A stretch of 47,841 nt of DNA, taken from assembly GCA_021818505.1 (NCBI GenBank), contig JAKADX010000033.1, positions 1 to 47,841 on the forward strand. Direction: 5' to 3'. Below the pieces are notes generated by a model, which saw only the letters and a list, made by a program, of their open reading frames with translations, ran no database searches and was not told where the DNA came from. The number at the start of each line of letters is the position of its first letter. Position 1 is the first letter of the stretch. This DNA comes from Pseudomonadota bacterium (GTDB taxonomy: Bacteria; Pseudomonadota; Alphaproteobacteria; Acetobacterales; Acetobacteraceae). Shown in pieces: positions 1 through 7,537 of this stretch. The position numbers were made by a program, and so were the translations under genes.

Positions 1-5
1 CCGGA

Positions 6-266
6 TCAATTCCCCGCGGCGCCACCCGCCGGCACGGCGGCATCGGACCGCGCCTGCGAGACCATCTGGTCCAACTGCGTCTCCAGCACATGGGCGACCA
101 TCTGCACCTGCTGGTCCGGCGGCACCGGCGGCGCGGCCGTTGCGGGCGCGGTCCCGGCCGCGACGGGTCCGCTGGCCGGTGCGGTGCAACCGGCGGCGGC
201 GAGTGCGAGGGTGGTCGCGAGGAGGAAGCGCATCGTCCAATGGCGTGCGGTCCGCGTGGCAGTCAT
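6..266 (-). CDS. Small lipoprotein, function unknown
   Basis: Encodes about 86 residues. A short basic leader (RTARHWTMRF) is followed by a hydrophobic stretch and the lipobox LAAAGC, so the mature protein should be acylated on Cys and anchored to a membrane facing the periplasm. The mature part is an Ala/Pro-rich linker followed by a short predicted helix (QVQMVAHVLETQLDQMVSQA). The start at 266 was preferred because a G-rich stretch (gggacggggg) lies just upstream; the ATG at 233 would also leave a complete signal peptide. It stands alone, divergent from the MFS gene. I do not recognise a family and propose no function. Confidence 0.6.
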   Translation of the reverse strand: MTATRTARHWTMRFLLATTLALAAAGCTAPASGPVAAGTAPATAAPPVPPDQQVQMVAHVLETQLDQMVSQARSDAAVPAGGAAGN

Positions 267-509
267 TGGTAACCCCCGTCCCGGAAAATCAGACACGTTC
301 TGCGCGACCGTTGCTTCAGTCGGGTAAATGCCCAGGCCGCCCTGCTTCACGCTGCGGCGGTCGTTCCCCCAGAGTCAACGCTACGCCATCGGAAGGAACA
401 TTCGACATTCGGTTGATGGTCAGGCGTGCCGTATTCGGTACGCTATCACAACGCGCCGCCCCCACCCGCGGCTTGCCCTCCGCTGCCGGATCGGCTCTAT
501 CCCTGCCGC

Positions 510-1700
510 ATGGACGCAGCGACGACCGGCACACGCCCCGAGGCCGCGCGCGCGGGCGCCGCCGCCTGGGGCATCCTGCTCGCCATCGCCTTCGCGCGCT
601 TCGCCTTCGGCTATCAGTTGCAGACGGTGGCGAGTCTGGGGCCGGACCTGACCGCCGCGTTCCACCTGTCCTTCGCCGCGCTCGGCTCGCTGGTCGGCGC
701 GTATATGCTGCCGGGCATCGTCGCTGCACTCGCCTGCGGCTTCCTCGCCCAGGCGATCGGGGACCGCGCGTTGCTCGGCGGGGGAATGGCGCTGATGGCG
801 CTGGGCAGCGCCGGGGCGGCGCTGGTGGCGGGGCCGGCGGGGATCGGCGCGGCGCGGGTGGTCTCCGGCGCCGGGGCGGTGGCGCTGACGGTGATGCAGG
901 GCAAGGTGCTGGCCGACCGCTTCCACGGCCGCAATTTCCTGCTCACGCTCGGGCTGATGCTGGGCGCCTTTCCCATCGGAATCGGCACGGGCCAGCTCAC
1001 CCACGGCCCGATCGCGCACGACTTCGGGTGGCGGTCGGCATTCCTGGCCGGCGCGTTCCCCGCCGCGATCGGCTGCGCGCTGCTGGTCGCAAGCTGGCGG
1101 GACGGGGGGCGGGCGGGGCGGCGGCGGCTCGGCTGGCCGACGCGGCACGAAAGCATCCTTGTGCTGCTCGCCGGGCTGATCTGGACGTTCTACAACGCCG
1201 CCTTCAGCGCTTTCCTGACCTACACGCCCTCGCTGATGGCGCTGCGCGCGGCGCCGACCTGGCTGACCGACGCGGTGATGAACGTCGCCACCTGGGGCAA
1301 CCTTCCGGCGATCCTGTTCGGCGGCGCGGTGGCGGCGCGCTTCGGGCCGAGCCGCATCTTCGTGCTCGGCACGCTGGTCACGGCCGTCTCGGTCGCGGCG
1401 ATCGGCGTCGGGCACTGGCCGCTGTTGTGGGGTGCCTTGTTCGGCACCATCGGCGCGGTGCATGCCGGCCTCATCGTCGCCGCCGGCACGCTCTCGGCAC
1501 GGGCCGAGAACCGGGCCGTCGGCATGGCGCTGTTCTACACGACCTACTATCTGGGCGGCACGCTGTTCCCGGCGGTTTGCGGCTGGGTCGCCGACCGCGT
1601 CGGCTCGCCGGGGGCCGCACTCGTCACCGGCGGCGCGCTGTCCGCCGTCGCGCTGCCCTGCTGGTTCCTCCACCGCCGCCTCGCCGCCACACCGGGATAG
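510..1700 (+). CDS. MFS transporter
   Basis: A 396-residue polytopic inner-membrane protein with alternating hydrophobic helices throughout, consistent with the 12-helix major facilitator fold. Visible features are a first helix after GAAAWGILLAIAFARFAFGY, the loop FGWRSAFLAGAFPAAIG typical of MFS helix 5, and a second half beginning near ESILVLLAGLIWTFY. The ATG at 510 was chosen because residues before it are proline-rich and not membrane-like. It is followed after about 50 bases by the DUF1989, HpaB and Rid genes on the same strand, so it probably imports the substrate (or exports a product) of that operon. The substrate cannot be read from the sequence. Confidence 0.85.
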   Translation: MDAATTGTRPEAARAGAAAWGILLAIAFARFAFGYQLQTVASLGPDLTAAFHLSFAALGSLVGAYMLPGIVAALACGFLAQAIGDRALLGGGMALMALGSAGAALVAGPAGIGAARVVSGAGAVALTVMQGKVLADRFHGRNFLLTLGLMLGAFPIGIGTGQLTHGPIAHDFGWRSAFLAGAFPAAIGCALLVASWRDGGRAGRRRLGWPTRHESILVLLAGLIWTFYNAAFSAFLTYTPSLMALRAAPTWLTDAVMNVATWGNLPAILFGGAVAARFGPSRIFVLGTLVTAVSVAAIGVGHWPLLWGALFGTIGAVHAGLIVAAGTLSARAENRAVGMALFYTTYYLGGTLFPAVCGWVADRVGSPGAALVTGGALSAVALPCWFLHRRLAATPG

Positions 1701-1753
1701 CCGCCGCGCGGCAAAGCCCATAAGCTCCGCGCACAACAGCGCGAGTGACGGCG

Positions 1754-2362
1754 ATGCCCGACCTGCTCACCATCCCCGCCCGCAGCGGCAAGGCCGCCTA
1801 TGTCGCCGCCGGCCAGACCGTGCGCGTGGTCAACACGCACGGCGCGCAGGTGGTCGATACCTGGGCATTCAACCGCCGTGACCTGCGCGAATTCATGTCG
1901 ATGGAGCACAGCCGCGCCGCGATGCTGCGGCTGATGCCGCGCGTCGGCGATACGCTCGTGACCAACCATCGCCGCCCGATCCTGACGTTGACCGAGGACA
2001 CGGCCGGCGGCGTGCACGACACGCTGATCGCCGCCTGCGACCGCTATCGCTACGAGGGCCTGGGCTGCACCGAATACCACGACAACTGCGCCGACAACCT
2101 CGCCGCCGGCCTCTGGGAACTCGGCCTGACGCCGCCGGAGACGCCCAGCCCGCTCAACCTGTTCATGAACATCCCCTGGACCGCGGACGGCCGCGTGTCC
2201 TTCGACCCGCCGGTCTCGACGCCCGGCTGCCATGTGTGTCTGCGCGCGGAGATGGACCTGATCATCGCCTTCTCCGCCTGCCCGCAGGACATCCTGCCGA
2301 TCAACGGCGTGGCGCGGCAACCCACCGAGGCGCATTTCGCGATCGAAGGGGCGGCGCGGTGA
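1754..2362 (+). CDS. DUF1989 family protein (urea carboxylase-associated type)
   Basis: About 202 residues that match the DUF1989 family along the whole length: an N-terminal beta-rich part (GQTVRVVNTHGAQVVDTWAF), the middle motif CTEYHDNC, and the C-terminal signature PGCHVCLRAEMDLIIAFSAC followed by PQDILPIN. The Cys/His-rich motifs look like metal or catalytic sites. Two members of this family (CgdA and CgdB) are known to form carboxyguanidine deiminase beside urea/guanidine carboxylase. Here there is a single copy with no carboxylase nearby, so a deiminase-like or other C-N bond reaction is only a suggestion. A GTG at 1745 is an alternative start. The stop overlaps the GTG start of the next gene, implying translational coupling with the HpaB-type oxygenase. 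Confidence 0.8.
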   Translation: MPDLLTIPARSGKAAYVAAGQTVRVVNTHGAQVVDTWAFNRRDLREFMSMEHSRAAMLRLMPRVGDTLVTNHRRPILTLTEDTAGGVHDTLIAACDRYRYEGLGCTEYHDNCADNLAAGLWELGLTPPETPSPLNLFMNIPWTADGRVSFDPPVSTPGCHVCLRAEMDLIIAFSACPQDILPINGVARQPTEAHFAIEGAAR

Positions 2363-3819
2363 TCCGCACGGGCGCGCAGTACCGCGACAGCCTGCGCGAC
2401 GGGCGGCGCGTGTGGATCGACGGCGCGCGCGTGGCCGACGTGACCACGCATCCGATGTTCCGCCCGCTGGTCGATATCCGTGCCCGCATCCACGACATGC
2501 AGCACGAGGCGGCGTTCCGCGACGTAATGACCTACGCCGACGCGGACGGGGAGCGCAACCCGATCGCGGTGAAGCTGCCGACGACGCAGCAGGACTGGCA
2601 CGACAAGCGCCGTGCGGTGGAGTGCGTGCTCGACGAGGTCGGCGGCGTGGTCACGCGCGTCGGCGATGAGACGGTGGGCGAGATGTGGTCGCTCTATGAC
2701 GGCCAGGACGTGCTCAACGAGGTCGATCCGCGCTTCGCCGAGAACATCCGCCGCCACGTCCACGCCGTGATCGCGCGCGACCCGTTCCACGTCTCCGCCA
2801 ACACCGATCCCAAGGGCGACCGCTCCAAGCGCCCGCAGGACCAGGACCCCGACATGCTGCTGCATGTCGTGCGCGAGACCGATGCCGGCATCGTGGTGCG
2901 CGGCGCGAAATACGAAACCGCCGCCGCCTACGCCAACCAGGCGTTCACGAAACCCACCATCGCCAACTGGGGCGATGCCGAGCTGTCCGACTATGCCGTC
3001 GGCTTCATCTGCGATTTTTCGTCTCCCAACCTCAAATTCATCTGCCGCACCGGGTTCGCCGGCCGCGCGCCGGCCGACGACTACCCGCTCGCCAACCGCT
3101 TCGACGAGGTCGATGCGCTGGTGGTGTTCGACGACGTGCTGATCCCGTGGGAGAACGTGCTGTTCTATCGCCACACGCGCGCGGCAAGCTTCATCCGTGC
3201 CACGCTGCACCGCTACAGCGCCTTCGCCTTCGTGCTGCGCATCCTGCGCTCGGCCGACCTGATGATCGGCGCGGCACTGCTGAACGCGCGGCAGACCGGG
3301 CTGGACAAGCAGCAGGCGGTGCAGGAGAAGCTGGCAACGCTGGCCTGCTACCGCGAGGGCATCCACGCGCACCTGACGGCCGCGATCGCGCTGGCGGAGC
3401 CAAGCCCCGCCGGGCTGCTGATGCCCAACCAGTCGCTGCTTTACACCGGCCGCGTGCTGGCCTGCTCGCAACTGCATCACATGATGCACCTCGCGCGCGA
3501 ACTGTGCGGCGGGCAGATCTGCATCACGCCCGACGCGGCGACGTTCCACGACCCGGAAACCGCGCCGTGGCTGGAGAAATACTACACGGTCAACGAGAAC
3601 TGGGTGGCGGAGGATCGGCGTAAACTGCTCGCCTTCGCGCGCGACCTGCTCAACTCCGACTACGCCGGCCACCGGCTGACGTTCCAGTTGTTCGCGCAAT
3701 CCCCGCCGTTTGCCCATCTCGCCGCCGTGTGGCGCAACTTCGACTGGCAGGCGCCGGCGGAGATGGCGCGCCGGTCGGCGGGGCTGTCGGAACGGGTGCT
3801 GGGACGCGGGAGAAAGTGA
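2359..3819 (+). CDS. 4-hydroxyphenylacetate 3-monooxygenase (HpaB) family flavin oxygenase
   Basis: A 486-residue protein of the HpaB / 4-hydroxybutyryl-CoA dehydratase fold. The family core is clear: DPKGDRSKRPQDQDPDMLLH followed by VRETDAGIVVRGAKYETAAA, then the acyl-CoA-dehydrogenase-like helical domain with DDVLIPWENVLFY and the C-terminal LARELCGGQICITPD. The Cys ligands of the iron-sulfur dehydratase branch are not evident, so a reduced-flavin-dependent hydroxylase is more likely. Such enzymes need a separate flavin reductase (HpaC type), and none is encoded here. Translation starts at a GTG that overlaps the previous stop (GTGA). Linkage to a DUF1989 protein and a Rid protein suggests a nitrogen-containing, possibly aromatic or heterocyclic substrate; this is inference. 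Confidence 0.85.
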   Translation: MIRTGAQYRDSLRDGRRVWIDGARVADVTTHPMFRPLVDIRARIHDMQHEAAFRDVMTYADADGERNPIAVKLPTTQQDWHDKRRAVECVLDEVGGVVTRVGDETVGEMWSLYDGQDVLNEVDPRFAENIRRHVHAVIARDPFHVSANTDPKGDRSKRPQDQDPDMLLHVVRETDAGIVVRGAKYETAAAYANQAFTKPTIANWGDAELSDYAVGFICDFSSPNLKFICRTGFAGRAPADDYPLANRFDEVDALVVFDDVLIPWENVLFYRHTRAASFIRATLHRYSAFAFVLRILRSADLMIGAALLNARQTGLDKQQAVQEKLATLACYREGIHAHLTAAIALAEPSPAGLLMPNQSLLYTGRVLACSQLHHMMHLARELCGGQICITPDAATFHDPETAPWLEKYYTVNENWVAEDRRKLLAFARDLLNSDYAGHRLTFQLFAQSPPFAHLAAVWRNFDWQAPAEMARRSAGLSERVLGRGRK

Positions 3820-3820
3820 C

Positions 3821-4237
3821 ATGACCCACACGCGCATCCGCAAATTCAACACCCGCGACACCTATCCCGAACAGAAGCTCGACAACGATCTCTGCCAGGC
3901 AGTGATTGCGGGAAACACGATCTATCTGCGCGGGCAGGTGCCGCAGGACCTGGAGACGCGCGAGAACGTCGCCGTCGGCGATCCGGCGGGACAGGCGGAG
4001 CAGGTGATGCGCAACATCGACCTGCTGCTGCGCGAGTGCGGCTCGGCCCTCGATCACATCGTGAAAGCGACGGTTTACCTCACCGACATCCGCCACCGCG
4101 AGCCGGTCTATCGCGTCGCCGGCCGCTGGCTGAAGGGCGTCTATCCGGTGTTCACCGGCCTCGTTGTCGTCGCACTGGCGCGGCCGGAATGGCTGGTCGA
4201 GATCGACGTGATCGCGGTGAAGCCCGCCGATCAATGA
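3821..4237 (+). CDS. Rid family protein (YjgF/YER057c/UK114), Arg-less subgroup
   Basis: 138 residues with the Rid fold signature: AGNTIYLRGQVPQDLETREN, QAEQVMRNIDLLLRECGSAL, VKATVYLTDI and the C-terminal strand LVEIDVIAVK. Canonical RidA hydrolyses reactive enamine/imine intermediates using an Arg equivalent to E. coli Arg105, in the context PARSCVEV. Here the matching stretch reads PVFTGLVVV and has no Arg, which places the protein among the divergent Rid subfamilies that lack the deaminase residue. The ATG lies two bases after the HpaB-type stop. It most likely assists or completes the pathway of this operon, for example by handling an unstable product, but an enamine deaminase role should not be assumed. 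Confidence 0.85.
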   Translation: MTHTRIRKFNTRDTYPEQKLDNDLCQAVIAGNTIYLRGQVPQDLETRENVAVGDPAGQAEQVMRNIDLLLRECGSALDHIVKATVYLTDIRHREPVYRVAGRWLKGVYPVFTGLVVVALARPEWLVEIDVIAVKPADQ

Positions 4238-4249
4238 CGATCGGCGGGC
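4222..4249. terminator. Bidirectional terminator hairpin
   Basis: Perfect 11-base inverted repeat, GCCCGCCGATC at 4222-4232 and its complement at 4239-4249, with a 6-base loop that contains the stop codon of the Rid gene. It lies exactly between two convergent genes. There is no long T-run, so termination could be weak or Rho-assisted, but position and symmetry fit a shared terminator. Confidence 0.6.
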
Positions 4250-4264
4250 ACCGCGAACGCTCGG

Positions 4265-4633
4265 TCAGTGCGCCGGCGCGGCGTCGGTGAACCCGACCAC
4301 CGCCTTGAACCGTCCGTCATCGTCCATCTCGGCGAAGTCGGTACCGCCGAGATAGAGCGGCGCCTCCGGCGTGCCGCCGGCGGCCCAACTGAAGCGCACA
4401 CGGCCGCTATGCGCCTCGATCCCGCTCACCAGATTGAGCCGGTAGCCGGGAAAGCTCGCCTGTGCGCGCGCGATCATCGCGTCGATCGCGTCGTGGCCGC
4501 GCCCGTCGCGCGCCGCATCGACGTAGCTGCCGTCCGGCGTCCACGTCGCCGCCACCAGTTCGCGCCGCCGCCGCGCATCGCGCTCGTTCCAGGCTGCGAG
4601 ATAGCGCACCACGGTCTCGTTGACGTTGTTCAC
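4265..4633 (-). CDS. Nuclear transport factor 2-like (SnoaL-type) protein
   Basis: 122 residues with the cone-shaped NTF2-like fold pattern: helix ETVVRYLAAWNERDARRRRE, then TWTPDGSYVDAARDGRGHDA, and strands ending KAVVGFTDA. Members are small-molecule-binding proteins or enzymes (isomerases, cyclases, hydrolases), so the family alone does not give a reaction. The start is the GTG at 4633, preceded by a strong GGAGGAG ribosome binding site eight bases upstream. The gene lies 100 bases downstream of the XRE regulator on the same strand and converges on the Rid gene. Confidence 0.75.
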   Translation of the reverse strand: MNNVNETVVRYLAAWNERDARRRRELVAATWTPDGSYVDAARDGRGHDAIDAMIARAQASFPGYRLNLVSGIEAHSGRVRFSWAAGGTPEAPLYLGGTDFAEMDDDGRFKAVVGFTDAAPAH

Positions 4634-4733
4634 TGCAAATTCTCCTCCGCTGTCGCGACCGGCCACGATGGCCGCCCGCTCGACAGCGCGGAGAATGCGC
4701 GCCCCCTGCGCGGCAAAGCGATTACGTCGCAGG

Positions 4734-5540
4734 TCATGACGCGGAATTCGCCGCCGCCTCGGCATCCAGCCGGCGCACGATCGCATCCGTTGCGTCGTCG
4801 GCGGGAAAGAACAGTTCCACCGCGAGTTCCGCCAGCGTCACGTCCAGCGGCGTGCCGAACACCGTCGTGGTGCTGAAGAACGACAGCGTGCCGGCCCCGG
4901 TCGCGATGCGCAGCGGCACCAGCACCGCGGCGGGCGAGGGCGGCGGCGCGTCATGCTCCGGCGCCGGATAGGTCAGCAGTTCGCGCAGCAGCGCCGCGAG
5001 GTCCGCATCGCCCGACACCGCGATCTGCCGCCGCAGCCGCGCCAGCAGATGCGCGCGCCACTCGGCGAGATTCCCGATGCGCGGCGCCAGCCCGCGCGGA
5101 TGCAGGCTGAGCCGCATCGCGTTCACCGGCGGCGCCAGCAGCTCCGCCGCCACCCCGTCATAAAGCTGCGGCAGCGCGCGGTTGGAGGCGACGATGCGCC
5201 ACTGCCGATCCAGCGCGAAGGCCGGATACGGTTTCTGCCGCGCCAGCACCACCACAACCGCCCCGCGCGCCGCCTCCAGCGCCGGGTCATCGAGCGTGCG
5301 TTCGGCAAAGACCGGCGCGAACCCGGCCGCGAGCAGCAACGCGTTGCGCTCGCGCATCGGCACATCGAGATGCTCGGCCAGCCGCAGCACCATCTCGCGG
5401 CTCGGCACGGCGCGGCCGGTTTCGACGAAGCTCAGATGCCGCGTGGAAATCTCGGCCTCGCAGGCAAGGTCGAGCTGGCTCAGGCGCCGCCGCTGCCGCC
5501 ATTCGCGCAGCAACTCGCCCACGGGTCGGATGGCGCCCAT
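4734..5540 (-). CDS. XRE-type regulator with MmyB-like ligand-binding domain
   Basis: 268 residues. The N-terminal helix-turn-helix spans roughly residues 5-60 (RRRLSQLDLACEAEISTRHL, then SFVETGRAVPSREMVLRLAE). The C-terminal two thirds match the MmyB/MLTR ligand-binding domain, a PAS-like fold that binds small hydrophobic ligands, with KPYPAFALDRQWRIVASNRA near residue 105. Actinobacterial and proteobacterial homologues commonly control a neighbouring oxidoreductase gene, so it may regulate the NTF2-like gene downstream. The start at 5540 follows the family's usual MGAIRP-like beginning; an in-frame ATG at 5591 is possible. Its first 140 bases plus upstream DNA recur as broken copies near 9.4-9.8 kb and 7.5-7.7 kb. 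Confidence 0.9.
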   Translation of the reverse strand: MGAIRPVGELLREWRQRRRLSQLDLACEAEISTRHLSFVETGRAVPSREMVLRLAEHLDVPMRERNALLLAAGFAPVFAERTLDDPALEAARGAVVVVLARQKPYPAFALDRQWRIVASNRALPQLYDGVAAELLAPPVNAMRLSLHPRGLAPRIGNLAEWRAHLLARLRRQIAVSGDADLAALLRELLTYPAPEHDAPPPSPAAVLVPLRIATGAGTLSFFSTTTVFGTPLDVTLAELAVELFFPADDATDAIVRRLDAEAAANSAS

Positions 5541-5683
5541 GGGACGAGGATAGCGCGGGTTGGGCGGCCGGGCGATGACGTGGGAGGTCATGGCGCGCCC
5601 GCGGTCGCGACCCGCTTCTGCCGCAGGCCGGCCGGCAAGGTGATCCGGTCAGCGGGCGTTCAACGCATCGCGGCGCTGACGCC

Positions 5684-6478
5684 TCAACGACGAAGCAGCC
5701 CGAGGCCGCGCACGGCCTGTTCGACCGCGTGCCGCAAGGCCACGGTGCAGAACACGCGTGCCGTCTCGCGCTCCCCGGCGGTCAGCGTCATCGGATCGGC
5801 ATGAGGCGTCGGCAGTGGCGCGCGACCGAGCACATCGTCGGCGGCACCGCGCACCGCGCCGGTCGCGGCATCGACCACGCGCGCGTCTAATCCGATCATG
5901 CACGCGGGCTTCCTGCCCTCGATCGCCTCGTCGAGGCCGGTGTTCTGCACGACCTCGAAGACGGGCCTGTAGTAGGTGCGCTCCCGCGCGGCTTCCATCG
6001 CGAGGCCGACGAGCCCCGTCCCGAGGAAGCCGCGCAGCGGCGAGTATTGCGTTCCCATGCGGCTGATCGCGTTCTGCCGGAAGATCACCACCGCCTCGGC
6101 ATCGCCGATTGCGCTGCTGTCGTGCAACGGGCGCCAGACCTGCTGCGCCCAGTCGCGCGCCTCAAGCGCCTGCGCATCCAAGGCAGGCGCCTGGACGAGC
6201 CGCATTTCGGTGCCGGCCGGCGCGAGGATCTCCGACAGCATTTTCGCTGCAAGTCCTGGCGTGTCCCAGCCGGCCGGCTGCACATCGCCGTCCCGCGTCG
6301 TACCGATCGCCTCCACGCGCACATCGTCATGCAGGATGGGCACGAACGCGACGCGGCGGAACGTGCCGACACCGCCTGTCGGTTGGGTCGGTCTGGTGAT
6401 CGGGTTGCCGCACGCGGCCACCGTGGCCGCGACCACCAGCGCGACGAGCGCCCTCGCCCTACGGCGCGCCGAGCGCAT
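5684..6478 (-). CDS. Lipoprotein, function unknown
   Basis: 264 residues with a basic n-region (MRSARRRARA), a hydrophobic stretch and the lipobox VAAC, so it is predicted to be a lipid-anchored envelope protein. The mature part contains alternating strands and helices (RVAFVPILHDDVRVEAIGTT; AEAVVIFRQNAISRMG; FVAL-like C-terminal helix TVALRHAVEQAV). I see no catalytic motif. The ATG at 6478 lies 20 bases inside the end of the preceding lipoprotein gene, so the two are probably cotranscribed and translationally coupled. The pair may form an envelope complex; the family is not recognised. Confidence 0.7.
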   Translation of the reverse strand: MRSARRRARALVALVVAATVAACGNPITRPTQPTGGVGTFRRVAFVPILHDDVRVEAIGTTRDGDVQPAGWDTPGLAAKMLSEILAPAGTEMRLVQAPALDAQALEARDWAQQVWRPLHDSSAIGDAEAVVIFRQNAISRMGTQYSPLRGFLGTGLVGLAMEAARERTYYRPVFEVVQNTGLDEAIEGRKPACMIGLDARVVDAATGAVRGAADDVLGRAPLPTPHADPMTLTAGERETARVFCTVALRHAVEQAVRGLGLLRR

Positions 6479-7061
6479 GGGCGATTTCCGGATCGTCGCG
6501 CACCTGTCGCGCCAGATCGTCAACGCAGTGCGCCGCCACACGGGCGATCAGCTCATTGGCCGGGAAGGCATAGGTTCTTTCCCGGCACAACGCCGCAAGA
6601 TCGCGTGCCTGCGTGCGGGCCGCGGACTGCGCCCGGATGGCCAGCGCGGCATCGATGGTCACGTCCCAATAGAGCGCCGTCGCGGGCGTGGCCAGCACGA
6701 ACCGTCGCAGGTGCCCTTCGAGCATCGGCGCGCCGGCTGCGGCTCCGGCGCTCACCGTGTGCCCGGCGGCGGCCAGATCGGCCGCGATCGCCGCCCGCAG
6801 CAAGCTGCCGGGTGGCGGTTGCAGCGTGATCGTGCCCATCGGCACGTCGCCGATTGTGGTGCGCTCCCCGATCTGGCCGGGCAGCACGCCCGTCCCGGCG
6901 CTGTCCTCGAAGCCCGTCAGCGCGACCGGACCGGGCGGGAGCCCGGGAAAGCCGCCGGGCACGCCGGCATGCGGCGGCACGGTGACGGTGGCATCGCCCA
7001 TCTGGGCGCAGGCGGCGACGATGAAGACAAGCCCGATCATGGCATTGGAAACGAGGTTCAT
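6459..7061 (-). CDS. Lipoprotein, possibly YajG-like, function unknown
   Basis: 200 residues beginning MNLVSNAMIGLVFIVAAC, a lipoprotein signal with lipobox VAAC. Downstream are DVPMGTITLQPPPGSLLRAA, AIAADLAAAGHTVSAG and a helical tail (ELIARVAAHCVDDLARQV). The arrangement of a strand-rich middle followed by 'raaiaadLaaaGh' resembles YajG-type outer-membrane lipoproteins that oligomerise, but this is only a pattern resemblance. The ATG at 7061 was chosen because it places the hydrophobic segment at the N-terminus. It is the first gene of a two-gene operon with the overlapping lipoprotein gene. Two adjacent perfect palindromes at 7101-7129 lie just upstream. Confidence 0.65.
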   Translation of the reverse strand: MNLVSNAMIGLVFIVAACAQMGDATVTVPPHAGVPGGFPGLPPGPVALTGFEDSAGTGVLPGQIGERTTIGDVPMGTITLQPPPGSLLRAAIAADLAAAGHTVSAGAAAGAPMLEGHLRRFVLATPATALYWDVTIDAALAIRAQSAARTQARDLAALCRERTYAFPANELIARVAAHCVDDLARQVRDDPEIAHALGAP

Positions 7062-7100
7062 GGCGCAGGCTCTCCGCACAGCGGAACGGATTCGCCTGTC

Positions 7101-7129
7101 TGCGGGAACCCCGCATTGACTTCAGTCAA
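7101..7129. promoter_or_regulatory. Adjacent palindromes upstream of the lipoprotein operon
   Basis: Two perfect inverted repeats stand side by side: TGCGGG-AAC-CCCGCA at 7101-7115 and TTGACT-TC-AGTCAA at 7116-7129. They begin 40 bases upstream of the ATG at 7061. The second could supply a TTGACT -35 element, though no good -10 element follows. They may be operator sites or the stem of a leader structure. Confidence 0.35.
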
Positions 7130-7441
7130 CGGAACGATTGTCGTCGGATGGATACCGGAGGCGAATGTCCGTCGTCGCGAGCGATCGCACGTGCCGCCCC
7201 ATGCGCGGCCGGGACGCGCGATCATGCAGTCCGATGGAGAAGAATGGTTCCCCCGTTTTGAAAAGCCAAATGATGTGCGCTGTCGTCGGATCAGAATCTC
7301 CGGCGGTGGGGCGTTGCGGAGAACGACCCAAAGACCGCTCGCTGCGTGTTCTTCGGAAATATCTCGCAACGGCGGCGCGACGCCCGATCTCGATCGAAAC
7401 CGGTCCGGCAGAGCAGAGTTCGCCGCGTCTTGCCCTTGCCC

Positions 7442-7516
7442 CTACAGCCGCCGGACTACCCGCACCGCGTCGTCGTTCCGTGGGGTCGTGCGGCCGTCAT
7501 CCATCCGGGTCGGGCC
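7442..7516 (-). pseudogene. Decayed hrcA 3' end fragment
   Basis: Read on the minus strand, these bases encode GPTRMDDGRTTPRNDDAVRV followed by VRRL and a stop. The last residues of the intact HrcA in this window are [20 protein letters not shown] followed by IGRLLG and a stop. Twelve of 24 residues agree. Hand alignment of the DNA to 14376 onward gives 50 of 75 identical bases with the codons in register and the stop shared (two codons missing near the end). It lacks everything upstream and cannot be functional. Confidence 0.45.
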
Positions 7517-7537
7517 GAACGGCCGCGCGGCCTGGCC

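Noticed and set aside
140-1723. A 527-codon plus-strand frame overlapping the MFS gene
   Set aside because: Its translation is mostly Arg/Gly/Ala with no helices or motifs, while the other frame gives a clean 12-helix transporter.
7058-7369. Minus-strand frame of 103 codons upstream of the lipoprotein operon
   Set aside because: No ribosome binding site, no recognisable features, and it crosses the palindromes and the real start at 7061.
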